The notes beneath the pieces were generated by a model. That model was given only the letters and a program-made list of their open reading frames with translations, made no database searches and was not told the origin of the DNA. Both the position numbers and the translations under genes were made by a program. 64,000 nt of DNA, taken from Paenibacillus protaetiae. GTDB lineage: Bacteria > Bacillota > Bacilli > Paenibacillales > Paenibacillaceae. How positions within the stretch are numbered: the first letter of the stretch is position 1; each line of letters starts with the position of its first letter. The stretch lies in NCBI RefSeq assembly GCF_004135365.1, contig NZ_CP035492.1, positions 372,001 through 436,000 on the forward strand, read 5' to 3'. Shown piece after piece: positions 46,780 through 54,526 of the stretch.

Positions 46780-47337
46780 TTAATCCTGATTATGGTTGCT
46801 TGGATAAGTGGCTACCGCTTCGATCTCGATCAGCCAGTCGGAATTGACGAGTCCGGCAACGCCAACGGTCGAGCGGGCTGTCTTCACCGGATTATCCTTC
46901 GTATTAAAGTATTTGGCATATGCGTTAAACCAGCCGTCAAAGTCGAATTTCCCGCCTTTCGCTGCATCCGGAGCAATGTAGACGCGCAAGTAGGTGACAT
47001 CCTTCATCGACAGCCCTTGCTCCTTCAGCTGTGCTTCAATGTTTTTCAGAATGCTGAGCCCTTGCGTTTCGGTGTTGCCATAACGCTCATAAACGGTTTT
47101 GCCGTCTTTATTAATGAGGGAAGGCGTTGTGCCGCTCGTCTCATACGTAGCCGCACCGGCCGGCATGGCGACGGCGTTCGATATGGATGAAGACGGGCTT
47201 CCATAAAATTCCGGCTCATATATCGGCGTAAGCGGATATTTGTTAGGCGTAACGGCTGCATAGACGCTTGCCGTGGCGGCAACGCAGGAAATGACGATGG
47301 CACCGGCAACGATTTTCCATTTTTTTGTAGTAGGCAT
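46780..47337 (-). CDS. Secreted RidA/YjgF-family protein
   Basis: A 185-residue RidA (YER057c/UK114) domain protein, which hydrolyses reactive enamine/imine intermediates to keto acids or aldehydes. Unlike usual cytoplasmic RidA it begins with a basic n-region and hydrophobic stretch ending in SVYA-AVTP (residues about 8-28), a Sec signal peptide or anchor. The family region runs from DVTYLRVYIA to ARSTVGVAGLVNSDWLIEIEAVA and keeps the key Arg. GGGGAGG lies before the ATG. It sits 37 bases after the amine oxidase gene, which should make the imine it would clear. Confidence 0.88.
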   Translation of the reverse strand: MPTTKKWKIVAGAIVISCVAATASVYAAVTPNKYPLTPIYEPEFYGSPSSSISNAVAMPAGAATYETSGTTPSLINKDGKTVYERYGNTETQGLSILKNIEAQLKEQGLSMKDVTYLRVYIAPDAAKGGKFDFDGWFNAYAKYFNTKDNPVKTARSTVGVAGLVNSDWLIEIEAVATYPSNHNQD

Positions 47338-47374
47338 AGCAATTTCCTCCCCAATGTCTTGTTTGGCTCTTTAT

Positions 47375-48982
47375 CTATTCCTTCATGACACGCGCATGAA
47401 TATCGGTGACGACCGCCCGTGCGGACTCGATGCCGCCTGCCATCCATGCCGTAATATAGCTGATATGCTCACCTGCGAGGTAGACCCGGCGGTCCGGTTT
47501 GCACAATACCGGATAATTCGTTTTCCGGTCATCCGCCGAATACGACACCCAGCTGCCAAGGTTGTATTTTGTTGTTTTCCAGTTGACGGAAAATGACGAT
47601 TCGAACTCCTTGTAATATTGCGGATGAATTTTGGCGCCTTGCGCAAGGGCATGCGCTTCGCGCTCTTTAAAGGATAAAGCGCCGATTTTGTCGGCATTGG
47701 AGCCTTGGGCGTAGTACCCGAGCAGCACGCCTTTTTTCGCAAAATAGTTGGTTGGCGGATAATAAATGGACGAAATGTCCATATTCGTCAGCGTATTGCC
47801 GCCGTAGATTTGTTCGTCTTCCTCCCAGAAGCGGCGTTTGAATTGCAGCCCGATTTTGCCGGCATTGGCATACTTCGTATTGTTAATCGCTTTGGTCATT
47901 TCCGGAGAAAGGTCATTTTTGATCGTCTTCAGAACGGACAGCGGGATCGTGCATATGCAATAATCGCCTTCAATCTGCTTCACATCGCCGCTCAGCATAT
48001 CCGTGTATGTAACCCGGACTTTATCGCCGACATGCTTGAACTCACTTACTTCAGCGTGGAATTTGATCCGGTTGCCAAGGCGTTTCTCGAATGCCTTCGG
48101 AATGGCGTCAATGCCGCCGACCGGGTGGAACATCATCATTTGCTGATCGTACGTGTATTCACTTGCAAAAAAGCTTCCGAAGCCGGAATTGATAATGGCT
48201 TTCATATCAAACGGGTCACGGATTACGCCGGCATCCAGACGCGAGCCCGGTTCGTCCTTGTAGCCGCCCCGTTCGGAGCCTTTATAAAATAAATCGGCAT
48301 CCAGATTGCCTTCCGAACGAAGGTAGGCGACAACTTTCTCTTTTTCCTCCGGCGTAACCGGCAAATCGAGTCCCGGCTGATTGATGGCTTTCGCAAGCAG
48401 CTCGTTGACGTAACCTCTTACATCGGCTTTAGCCGCCCGTTTGCGTACGGGTATGCCGGACAACGGGCCGACATTTTCATTGTAATAATAGGCGCTTTCG
48501 TTGACGTTGTTGAACGGCTCCAATGCAATGCCGAATTCGCGGCAATAATCCATTGTGACGTGGAATTGCGGAATACGCATCGGACCGGCATTTAAATACA
48601 AGCCTTCATCAAAACGCGCCACCTGCTTTTGTCCGCCGATCTCGGTCACGGTGGTGCCTCGTCGTACCGACCAGTTGCGTCCGCCGGAGCGGGCGCGAGC
48701 CTCCAGAATGGTACAGTCGTATCCGGCTTTGCCAAGCTCGTAGGCGGCGGTGAGGCCGGCGACGCCTGCGCCGAGGATGACGATCTTTTTGCCCGAGCGG
48801 CCTGTTCCTTTCAAATCCCAGCTGGAAGGAGGCGTATACTCCGCAGCTTTGAGCGTCTCCGGCGTGAACAGTCCCATTGTCCCCATTACGCTGAAGACAG
48901 CAGCGGCCCCGCCGATTTTTCCGACTGTCGTTAGAAATTGCCTGCGCGAATATTCCCCCGGTGTTTCTTTCGTCTCCATCAT
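47375..48982 (-). CDS. Tat-exported flavin amine oxidase (L-amino-acid oxidase type)
   Basis: A 535-residue FAD-dependent amine oxidase. A twin-arginine signal peptide is clear at the N-terminus (SRRQFL, then a hydrophobic run to about residue 45). The dinucleotide site is KIVILGAGVAGLTAAYELGKAGYDCTILEARARSGGRN and the C-terminal FAD motif is near GEHISYITAWMAGGIESA. It should oxidise an amine or L-amino acid outside the cell to an imine, ammonia and peroxide. AAAGGAG precedes the ATG. First gene of a transcript with RidA and tatA, behind a GlnR/TnrA box. Confidence 0.92.
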   Translation of the reverse strand: MMETKETPGEYSRRQFLTTVGKIGGAAAVFSVMGTMGLFTPETLKAAEYTPPSSWDLKGTGRSGKKIVILGAGVAGLTAAYELGKAGYDCTILEARARSGGRNWSVRRGTTVTEIGGQKQVARFDEGLYLNAGPMRIPQFHVTMDYCREFGIALEPFNNVNESAYYYNENVGPLSGIPVRKRAAKADVRGYVNELLAKAINQPGLDLPVTPEEKEKVVAYLRSEGNLDADLFYKGSERGGYKDEPGSRLDAGVIRDPFDMKAIINSGFGSFFASEYTYDQQMMMFHPVGGIDAIPKAFEKRLGNRIKFHAEVSEFKHVGDKVRVTYTDMLSGDVKQIEGDYCICTIPLSVLKTIKNDLSPEMTKAINNTKYANAGKIGLQFKRRFWEEDEQIYGGNTLTNMDISSIYYPPTNYFAKKGVLLGYYAQGSNADKIGALSFKEREAHALAQGAKIHPQYYKEFESSFSVNWKTTKYNLGSWVSYSADDRKTNYPVLCKPDRRVYLAGEHISYITAWMAGGIESARAVVTDIHARVMKE

Positions 48983-49062
48983 GCTTCAGCTCCTTTGTAT
49001 TGGCCGATTAGCCTTCTCGGAAAGAAACTTAACATGATTTTTTTGTTGGACGCCAATGTTTT

Positions 49063-49079
49063 GTTAGAAAAACTAACAT
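49063..49079. promoter_or_regulatory. GlnR/TnrA box upstream of the amine oxidase
   Basis: TGTTAGAAAAACTAACA is a perfect match to the GlnR/TnrA consensus TGTNA-N7-TNACA and a near-perfect palindrome, 81 bases before the oxidase start codon. Bound protein would lie just downstream of the putative -10, fitting repression. Confidence 0.8.
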
Positions 49080-49087
49080 AAATAAAA

Positions 49088-49117
49088 TTTATAAGGGTGA
49101 TAAGTATAATGAATCAA
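49088..49117 (-). promoter_or_regulatory. Putative promoter of the oxidase-RidA-tatA unit
   Basis: On the minus strand TTGATT (49112-49117) and TATAAA (49088-49093) are 18 bases apart. The GlnR/TnrA box starts 9 bases beyond the -10. Confidence 0.45.
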
Positions 49118-49278
49118 AATTGAAAACTAGGAATAATTAACCATGATCCAAAAAGCTGAAATAGCGGCGATTTTATAGGGAAAATCCTGATTTTTTCCAT
49201 TGTTTTTCACGGGTGGGCACCTTCGGCCGAACGAGGCGGATTACTAGATGGATAAGCAGGAGAGGGTGAACAGTCCCA

Positions 49279-49308
49279 TAGACAAAAGTTTAAACATTTT
49301 GCTATTAT
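49279..49308 (+). promoter_or_regulatory. Putative promoter of the MerR-tatC unit
   Basis: TAGACA (49279-49284) and TATTAT (49303-49308) are 18 bases apart, about 90 bases before the MerR-type gene. The second GlnR/TnrA box lies 20 bases downstream of the -10. Confidence 0.4.
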
Positions 49309-49327
49309 CTCGAGCAAGAAGGTTTGG

Positions 49328-49344
49328 TGTTAGTTTTTCTAACA
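49328..49344. promoter_or_regulatory. GlnR/TnrA box upstream of the MerR-tatC unit
   Basis: TGTTAGTTTTTCTAACA fits TGTNA-N7-TNACA exactly and is the reverse complement of the box at 49063-49079. It lies 54 bases before the MerR-type start codon. The rest of the 48983-49397 intergenic region shows no other gene. Confidence 0.8.
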
Positions 49345-49397
49345 TTTGTGTAAAAGATTGAATTAAAATTGAAAAGCACTGGGGGAGGCGTTGGACG

Positions 49398-49628
49398 ATG
49401 AAGGACAAAGTAATGAGCATCGGAATCGTTTGCGACTTGACTGGTTTGACGGAAAGGCAAATTCGTTATTATGAAGAAAAGCAGCTCGTTTTTCCGGTAA
49501 GAACCAAAGGCGGTGCAAGGAAGTTTTCGTTTGAAGATGTGGAACGGCTGAAGGAAATTAATGAGAAACTGCGGGATGGCTTTCACACGTTTGATTTAAA
49601 AAAATCCGGAAGGTTGTGCTGCAAATGA
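49398..49628 (+). CDS. Short MerR-family regulator, GlnR/TnrA-like DNA-binding domain
   Basis: A 76-residue protein that is nearly only a MerR winged helix: SIGIVCDLTGLTERQIRYYEEKQLVFPVRTKGGARKFSFEDVERLKEINEKL. This is closest in pattern to GlnR and TnrA (IGIV-DLTxLTxRQIRYYEE, R-F-F-DV-RL-EI). It lacks the C-terminal tail through which GlnR and TnrA sense feedback-inhibited glutamine synthetase; those proteins are about 135 and 110 residues long. GGGGGAGG precedes the ATG. It overlaps tatC by the ATGA sequence, so the two are translationally coupled. It likely binds the two boxes in the divergent promoter region. Confidence 0.85.
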   Translation: MKDKVMSIGIVCDLTGLTERQIRYYEEKQLVFPVRTKGGARKFSFEDVERLKEINEKLRDGFHTFDLKKSGRLCCK

Positions 49629-50374
49629 GAGGCGTAGAGGAGACCATGACGCTTCTGGCGCATATAAGCGAGCTGCGGACCCGTATTTGGAGAATACTGA
49701 TCGTGGTGCTGCTTTCGCTTGGAGTCGGATTATATTTGGCGCCGAAAGTGCTTGCTTATTTAAAAAGCGTGCCGCCCGGCTCGGAAATGACGTGGAACGT
49801 CTTTTCGCCTTGGGACGGCATTCGGATGTATATGAGCATTGCGCTTGTTATCGCCTTGACAGTGTCGCTGCCGTATATTTTGTATCAGCTATGGGGATTT
49901 GTGAAAAAAGGGCTTCATCCCGTTGAGCGTTCGGCGGCGCTCCGGTATGTGCCGTACAGTGCGGTTTGCTTCCTGGCCGGGCTGGCATTTGGTTATTTTG
50001 TCGTGTTCCCGATGAGCTTCGCATTTACGTCGCGGATGACCAAAAGCTTGGAGCTGGTGGAGACATACGGCGTTGCGCAATATTTCGGATTCATGTTCAA
50101 CATCGTTATTCCGCTTGCAATCGCCTTTGAGCTGCCGGTCATCGTCATGTTTTTGACCAAAATCGGCGTCTTGACGCCAAAGCTGCTGTTCAAGATGCGG
50201 CGGTACGCCTATTTGATCCTCGTGATCGTAGCAAGCCTGATTTCGCCGCCGGAGCTTATTTCTCACTTGATGGTGTTTGTTCCGCTTGTCGTGTTGTATG
50301 AGATTAGTGTTTTATTATCCCGGATTGTTTATGGCAGAAGAACCGCAGCGCTTGCAGAAGCGGCGGGGGCTTAA
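49625..50374 (+). CDS. tatC: TatC twin-arginine translocase subunit
   Basis: A 249-residue TatC protein with six membrane helices that recognises twin-arginine signals. Typical elements are MTLLAHISELRTRIWRI at the N-terminus, SPWDGIRMYMSIALVIALTVSLPYILYQLWGFVKKGLHPVER, the FGYFVVFPMSF helix and the FELPVIVMFLTKIGVLTP loop. The ATG at 49625 overlaps the MerR-type stop; GGAAGG is 9 bases upstream. With the tatA gene across the divergent promoter it forms a complete TatA-TatC pair next to a Tat substrate. Confidence 0.95.
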   Translation: MRGVEETMTLLAHISELRTRIWRILIVVLLSLGVGLYLAPKVLAYLKSVPPGSEMTWNVFSPWDGIRMYMSIALVIALTVSLPYILYQLWGFVKKGLHPVERSAALRYVPYSAVCFLAGLAFGYFVVFPMSFAFTSRMTKSLELVETYGVAQYFGFMFNIVIPLAIAFELPVIVMFLTKIGVLTPKLLFKMRRYAYLILVIVASLISPPELISHLMVFVPLVVLYEISVLLSRIVYGRRTAALAEAAGA

Positions 50375-50410
50375 AGCATCGTCTGATGCTGCTGCCGGTT
50401 TGCGGTATCC

Positions 50411-50445
50411 AGAGGCGGAGAATTTCATTCTCCGCCTCTGTTTTA
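50411..50445 (+). terminator. Terminator after tatC
   Basis: AGAGGCGGAGAAT and ATTCTCCGCCTCT, 13-bp perfect stem with a TTC loop, followed by GTTTT. Confidence 0.85.
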
Positions 50446-50540
50446 TGGTTATGGATAACAAATGTTTGCAGACGCCATTTCCAGCGCATTCCCAATGAGG
50501 TACACTGGATACGGAATACTAGAAAGGGGAGACGCAGCCC

Positions 50541-51197
50541 GTGAAGATCAAAGTCCTTATCGCTGACGATAATTCGTTTATCCGCGAGGGCATGCGGATA
50601 ATTTTAAATACGTTTGACGAGTTCGAAGTGCTGGGCGCTGTGGAAAACGGCAAGGAAGCGGTGGACTATTGCCAAGCAAACGAAGTGGATGTGGCGATTC
50701 TTGATGTCAGGATGCCTGTTATGAACGGAGTGGAAGCAACCCGGCTTATTGTGGAGCAGACGGCAACCAAACCGCTTATTTTAACGACGTTTGATGATGA
50801 TGAGTTTATTGTGGAAGCGGTCCGGTTCGGCGCCAAAGGATATTTGCTGAAAAACAACGATCCGGAACGAATCCGGGATGCCATTCGCAGCGTCTATTAC
50901 GGCAATAATGTGCTCCAGGATGTCATTGCAGAAAAGCTGAGAAGCTCGCTTGGCTCCCAGCCGGCTGTATCTTCAGACGCCGAGCCGCAGTGCGCCATCG
51001 ACTTGTCGCCTTTTACGGAGCGGGAAGCTGAAATTATGTCGCTTATTGCGAAAGGCCGCTCCAATAAAGAAATATCAAAGGAACTGTTTATTTCCGAAGG
51101 GACAACGGCCAATTATATTACTTCTATATTAAATAAAACAGCGCTGGAGCATCGCACGCAAATCGCCATCTATTATTTGACGGGCAAAATAAGCTAA
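50541..51197 (+). CDS. LuxR/NarL-family response regulator
   Basis: A 218-residue regulator: receiver domain with phosphoacceptor D55 in VAILDVRMPVMNG and a C-terminal LuxR-type helix-turn-helix (LSPFTEREAEIMSLIAKGRSNKEISKELFISEGTTANYITSILNK). The GTG start follows AAAGGGGA. The partner kinase is 31 bases downstream, and an ABC exporter follows. The order resembles the Bacillus LnrJK-LnrLMN linearmycin-resistance locus. Confidence 0.93.
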   Translation: MKIKVLIADDNSFIREGMRIILNTFDEFEVLGAVENGKEAVDYCQANEVDVAILDVRMPVMNGVEATRLIVEQTATKPLILTTFDDDEFIVEAVRFGAKGYLLKNNDPERIRDAIRSVYYGNNVLQDVIAEKLRSSLGSQPAVSSDAEPQCAIDLSPFTEREAEIMSLIAKGRSNKEISKELFISEGTTANYITSILNKTALEHRTQIAIYYLTGKIS

Positions 51198-51228
51198 GTG
51201 GCCATCATCAAAGGAGCGCCGTAACGAG

Positions 51229-52341
51229 ATGGAATTATGGACTGTCGGCAATAAATTGATAGTATGGTTTTATGTTGTGGCGATCGCTTATTTTGCAGGC
51301 GACAAAGCTCCGCAATCGCATGTCCTTTATTTTTTGCTTTATGTGGGGCTGAATTTAATTGTACATATCGCCAAGGCGGAGCAAGCGAAAAAGGCGCTGG
51401 CCGCCGCAGTGCTTTTGTTATTGATATTGGCGGGGAAGTTTGAAACCCCGTATTTTTGGCTGCTGATCCCGCTCAGCCTGCTGGAGCTGGCCGGCTTCTA
51501 TGTACGCAGGCAGTGGCAGGCGCTGATTCTCGTGCTGGCGCCTCTGTTTTTTTTGCCTGACGAGCTGTATGTGTCGTATGGGTTTATCGCGCTGCTTGTT
51601 TTCTTTAATAACGCCGTTGTCCGTTTATATGTGAAAGGGCTGCATGTACGGGAGGGCAAGCTGGATGATCTGCGCATCCGGATGCAGCAGCTGTCCCGGC
51701 GGCTGAACGATAATGCTGAGTTTGCGGAAGCAAGCGAATATTTGGTGAAGCTGGAAGAGCGCAACCGGCTTGCCCAGGCGATTCACGACGGGCTTGGACA
51801 TGCCATGACGGGAGCCTTGATCCAAATGGAAGCGGCCAAAATCATGTTGAGCCGGGATCAAGCAGCTGCGGAAGGGCTGCTGAACAACGCGATTGCGATT
51901 TCCAAGGACGGCATTGAGCAAATCCGCCAAACGTTAAAGGAAACGAAACCCCAGCTGGAGCAGCTTGGCTTTGGGCGGCTGCGGACGGCGGTGGAGCGGT
52001 TTGGGGCAAAGACGGGTTTGCAGACGACCGTTATACAGCAAGGTGATATCGCGGTCATTACGCCGCTGCAATGGAAGGTCATCTATGAGAATGTGATGGA
52101 GGCGTTAACCAATTCGGCCAAGTATGCCGGCGCAACCGCCGTTCATATCGAGGTCAGCGTCCTGAACCAGTATATTAAAGCGGTTGTGTCCGATGACGGA
52201 GAAGGAGCGGCCAAAATCGTGAAAGGGCTTGGGCTGATCGGCATGGAGGAGCGGGCGGCAGCCGTAAACGGAACGGTAGTGGCTGACGGCAATCATGGCT
52301 TTACCGTGACGACTCTCATCCCTCGCGCCGTAAATATATGA
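51229..52341 (+). CDS. NarL-type sensor histidine kinase
   Basis: A 370-residue kinase with about five short membrane helices in the first 140 residues, a coiled stretch, the HisKA_3 phosphoacceptor box (EERNRLAQAIHDGLGHAMTGALIQME) and a compact HATPase domain (YENVMEALTNSAKYAGATAVHIEV, VSDDGEGA, GLGLIGMEERAAAVNG). With few extracellular residues it probably senses membrane perturbation or a lipophilic drug, as in LnrJ- or DesK-like kinases. Confidence 0.92.
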   Translation: MELWTVGNKLIVWFYVVAIAYFAGDKAPQSHVLYFLLYVGLNLIVHIAKAEQAKKALAAAVLLLLILAGKFETPYFWLLIPLSLLELAGFYVRRQWQALILVLAPLFFLPDELYVSYGFIALLVFFNNAVVRLYVKGLHVREGKLDDLRIRMQQLSRRLNDNAEFAEASEYLVKLEERNRLAQAIHDGLGHAMTGALIQMEAAKIMLSRDQAAAEGLLNNAIAISKDGIEQIRQTLKETKPQLEQLGFGRLRTAVERFGAKTGLQTTVIQQGDIAVITPLQWKVIYENVMEALTNSAKYAGATAVHIEVSVLNQYIKAVVSDDGEGAAKIVKGLGLIGMEERAAAVNGTVVADGNHGFTVTTLIPRAVNI

Positions 52342-52355
52342 GATTTCCCATAGTA

Positions 52356-52397
52356 AAGGGATGAACTTATGCACTGACGTAAGGGCATCCCTTTTTT
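52356..52397 (+). terminator. Terminator between kinase and ABC exporter genes
   Basis: AAGGGATG and CATCCCTT pair across a loop and are followed by a T run. It could separate or attenuate the exporter genes, which have a promoter-like TATAATAAA (52399-52407) just beyond. Confidence 0.6.
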
Positions 52398-52433
52398 CTA
52401 TAATAAACTCAATCAAACAAACGAAGGAAGCGA

Positions 52434-53378
52434 GTGAATCTTATGAACGTATTGGAACTGCGCGGCTTAACGAAAAAATTTGGCGATTTTATTGCGGTTG
52501 ACCATTTGTCTTTGCGCGTAGGGGAAGGGGAAATTTTCGGCTTGCTGGGCGCTAACGGTGCAGGCAAAAGCACGACCATCCATATGGTATGCTCGCTTCT
52601 CCAGCCGTCCAGCGGCGAAATTCAAATATTGGGCCGCGATATTAAGTCGCAAAGCCGGTTCGCCAAGCAAAGCCTTGGCATTGTGCCGCAGGATTTGGCG
52701 ATATACGAAGATATGACCGCTTATGAGAACGTCAGTTTTTTTGCCGGACTGTACGGCCTTCGCGGCGCCAAGCTGCGAGAGAGAACGGAAGAAGCGCTTG
52801 ATTTTGTCGGGCTGTCCGACAAGGCCAAAAACTACCCGAAAAACTTCTCCGGCGGGATGAAGCGGAGGCTGAACATCGCCTGTGCCATCGCGCATAAACC
52901 AAAACTGATCATTATGGATGAGCCAACCGTCGGCATTGATCCGCAGTCCCGCAATTATATTTTGTCATCGGTGAGGAAGCTGAACGAATCGGGCTGCACT
53001 ATTATTTACACGAGCCACTACATGGAGGAAGTCGAAGAAATCTGCTCGCGCATCGCCATTATGGATCACGGCAAAGTTATTGCGGAAGGTACGAAAGAGC
53101 AGCTGAAAGCGATTATTACTGAAATGAAAGAAATTGTAATAGAGCTGAAAAATGCGCGCGGCAATGAAGCGGAGCGGCTTCATGGTCTGCCGGGTGTAAC
53201 AAAGGCGCTTCAGGAAGAAAATGTAATCCACGCTTACAGCGATTTATCCGTCGACAATTTGAACCTGATTCTAAAAGCGCTGATGGGCGAAGGGGCGGAA
53301 ATTCGAACGGTTGAGGAACGCGAACCGAATTTGGAAGCCGTATTTTTAACGTTAACCGGACGTAATCTTCGGGATTAA
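52434..53378 (+). CDS. ABC-2 exporter ATPase
   Basis: A 314-residue ATPase of the drug/lipopeptide export type: Walker A GANGAGKSTT, a Q-loop, signature FSGGMKRRLNIACAIA, Walker B LIIMDEPTVGID and switch His in IYTSHYMEEVEEI. The C-terminal extension (about residues 220-310) is usual for the class. AAGGAAG supports the GTG at 52434; the ATG three codons later is also possible. Confidence 0.94.
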   Translation: MNLMNVLELRGLTKKFGDFIAVDHLSLRVGEGEIFGLLGANGAGKSTTIHMVCSLLQPSSGEIQILGRDIKSQSRFAKQSLGIVPQDLAIYEDMTAYENVSFFAGLYGLRGAKLRERTEEALDFVGLSDKAKNYPKNFSGGMKRRLNIACAIAHKPKLIIMDEPTVGIDPQSRNYILSSVRKLNESGCTIIYTSHYMEEVEEICSRIAIMDHGKVIAEGTKEQLKAIITEMKEIVIELKNARGNEAERLHGLPGVTKALQEENVIHAYSDLSVDNLNLILKALMGEGAEIRTVEEREPNLEAVFLTLTGRNLRD

Positions 53379-53406
53379 TTTATCGCGGGAAAGGGGGAAT
53401 TGGCGC

Positions 53407-54525
53407 ATGATTTGGTTATTTGCTCTGAAGGAAATGAAGCATTATTTGCGCAACACCGGAACATTCATATTTATGCTTGCGTTTCCGCTTATATTTATGC
53501 TCGTGCTTGGCTTTGCTTTATCCGATGCGTTCGACAGCAATGTGAAGATGGACGGCATTAAAGTGCTGGTGAATGATGAGAGCAGCGGCGGGCTGGCATC
53601 CGCGTTTACATCTTTCGAGCATGAACTGGCGTCAACCGGCATCACATTCGAACCGCTGAAGGACGGAGACAACGGGCGCAAAGAAGTGGAAGATAACCAT
53701 TATGCCGTTTATGTGGAGCTGTCCGACTCGGGCATTATGCAGTACAGCAGCAGCCGCCAGATGATGGAGGCCAATATTGTTCAGGGGATGCTGAACGCTT
53801 TTTCAGACAAATATAATGCGGCTGCCGCTGTAGCGAAGGAAGGCGGAGACCAGGAAGTACAGCTCTATTTGCAGAACACCGGCACCGGGTCGGATTATAT
53901 TCAGGAGCAGTCGGTAGCGCCGGGCAGAAGTCCGGGAGCGATGGACTATTACGCCGTATCCATGGCGGTAATGATCGGGTTGTGGGGAGCGATCTCCGCC
54001 GTTAATCTTGTTCGCGCCGAGGTGACTCGAGGAACATCAACAAGGCTGATGGCTGCCCCGGTCCGGCGCAGCGAGATGGTGATCGGCAAAGTCATCGGCA
54101 GTATATTCGTCAACTTGCTTTGTTTATTGATTATTATCTTTTTCAGCAAATGGGTGTTTAACGCGTACTGGGGCGAACATTTGGTGTGGGTAATTGCCGT
54201 ATTGCTCGCCGAAGCGGTTATGGCCACGCTGTTTGGTTTCGCCGCAAGCGAACTGGTAAAGGGGGCCGGAGCACGCGGGCTTGTAATGATCATTATCCAG
54301 CTGGCCACTTTGTTCGGAGGCGCTTATTTTCCGGTTCAAAATATCGGCATGCTTGGCACGGCAGCGTCGCTGTCGCCGATCCGCTGGGGCAGCAGCGCGC
54401 TGATGAATATCATTTACGACGGCAACACATCGGCGGCCTGGCCGGCAATTGGCTTATACGGCGGATTTTCGGTTTTATTTCTGGCGATGACGGTAATAAC
54501 GATGCGCCGTAAGGAGGGGATATAA
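53407..54525 (+). CDS. ABC-2 exporter permease
   Basis: A 372-residue permease with one N-terminal membrane helix (about residues 18-38), a large extracellular domain (about residues 45-175) and five C-terminal helices including the ABC-2 core ARGLVMIIIQLATLFGGAYFP. GAAAGGGGGA precedes the ATG. It probably forms a heterodimer with the next gene product. Confidence 0.92.
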   Translation: MIWLFALKEMKHYLRNTGTFIFMLAFPLIFMLVLGFALSDAFDSNVKMDGIKVLVNDESSGGLASAFTSFEHELASTGITFEPLKDGDNGRKEVEDNHYAVYVELSDSGIMQYSSSRQMMEANIVQGMLNAFSDKYNAAAAVAKEGGDQEVQLYLQNTGTGSDYIQEQSVAPGRSPGAMDYYAVSMAVMIGLWGAISAVNLVRAEVTRGTSTRLMAAPVRRSEMVIGKVIGSIFVNLLCLLIIIFFSKWVFNAYWGEHLVWVIAVLLAEAVMATLFGFAASELVKGAGARGLVMIIIQLATLFGGAYFPVQNIGMLGTAASLSPIRWGSSALMNIIYDGNTSAAWPAIGLYGGFSVLFLAMTVITMRRKEGI

Positions 54526-54526
54526 G

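Noticed and set aside
47705-48292. 195-residue plus-strand frame opposite the amine oxidase
   Set aside because: Antisense shadow of a well-supported FAD enzyme.
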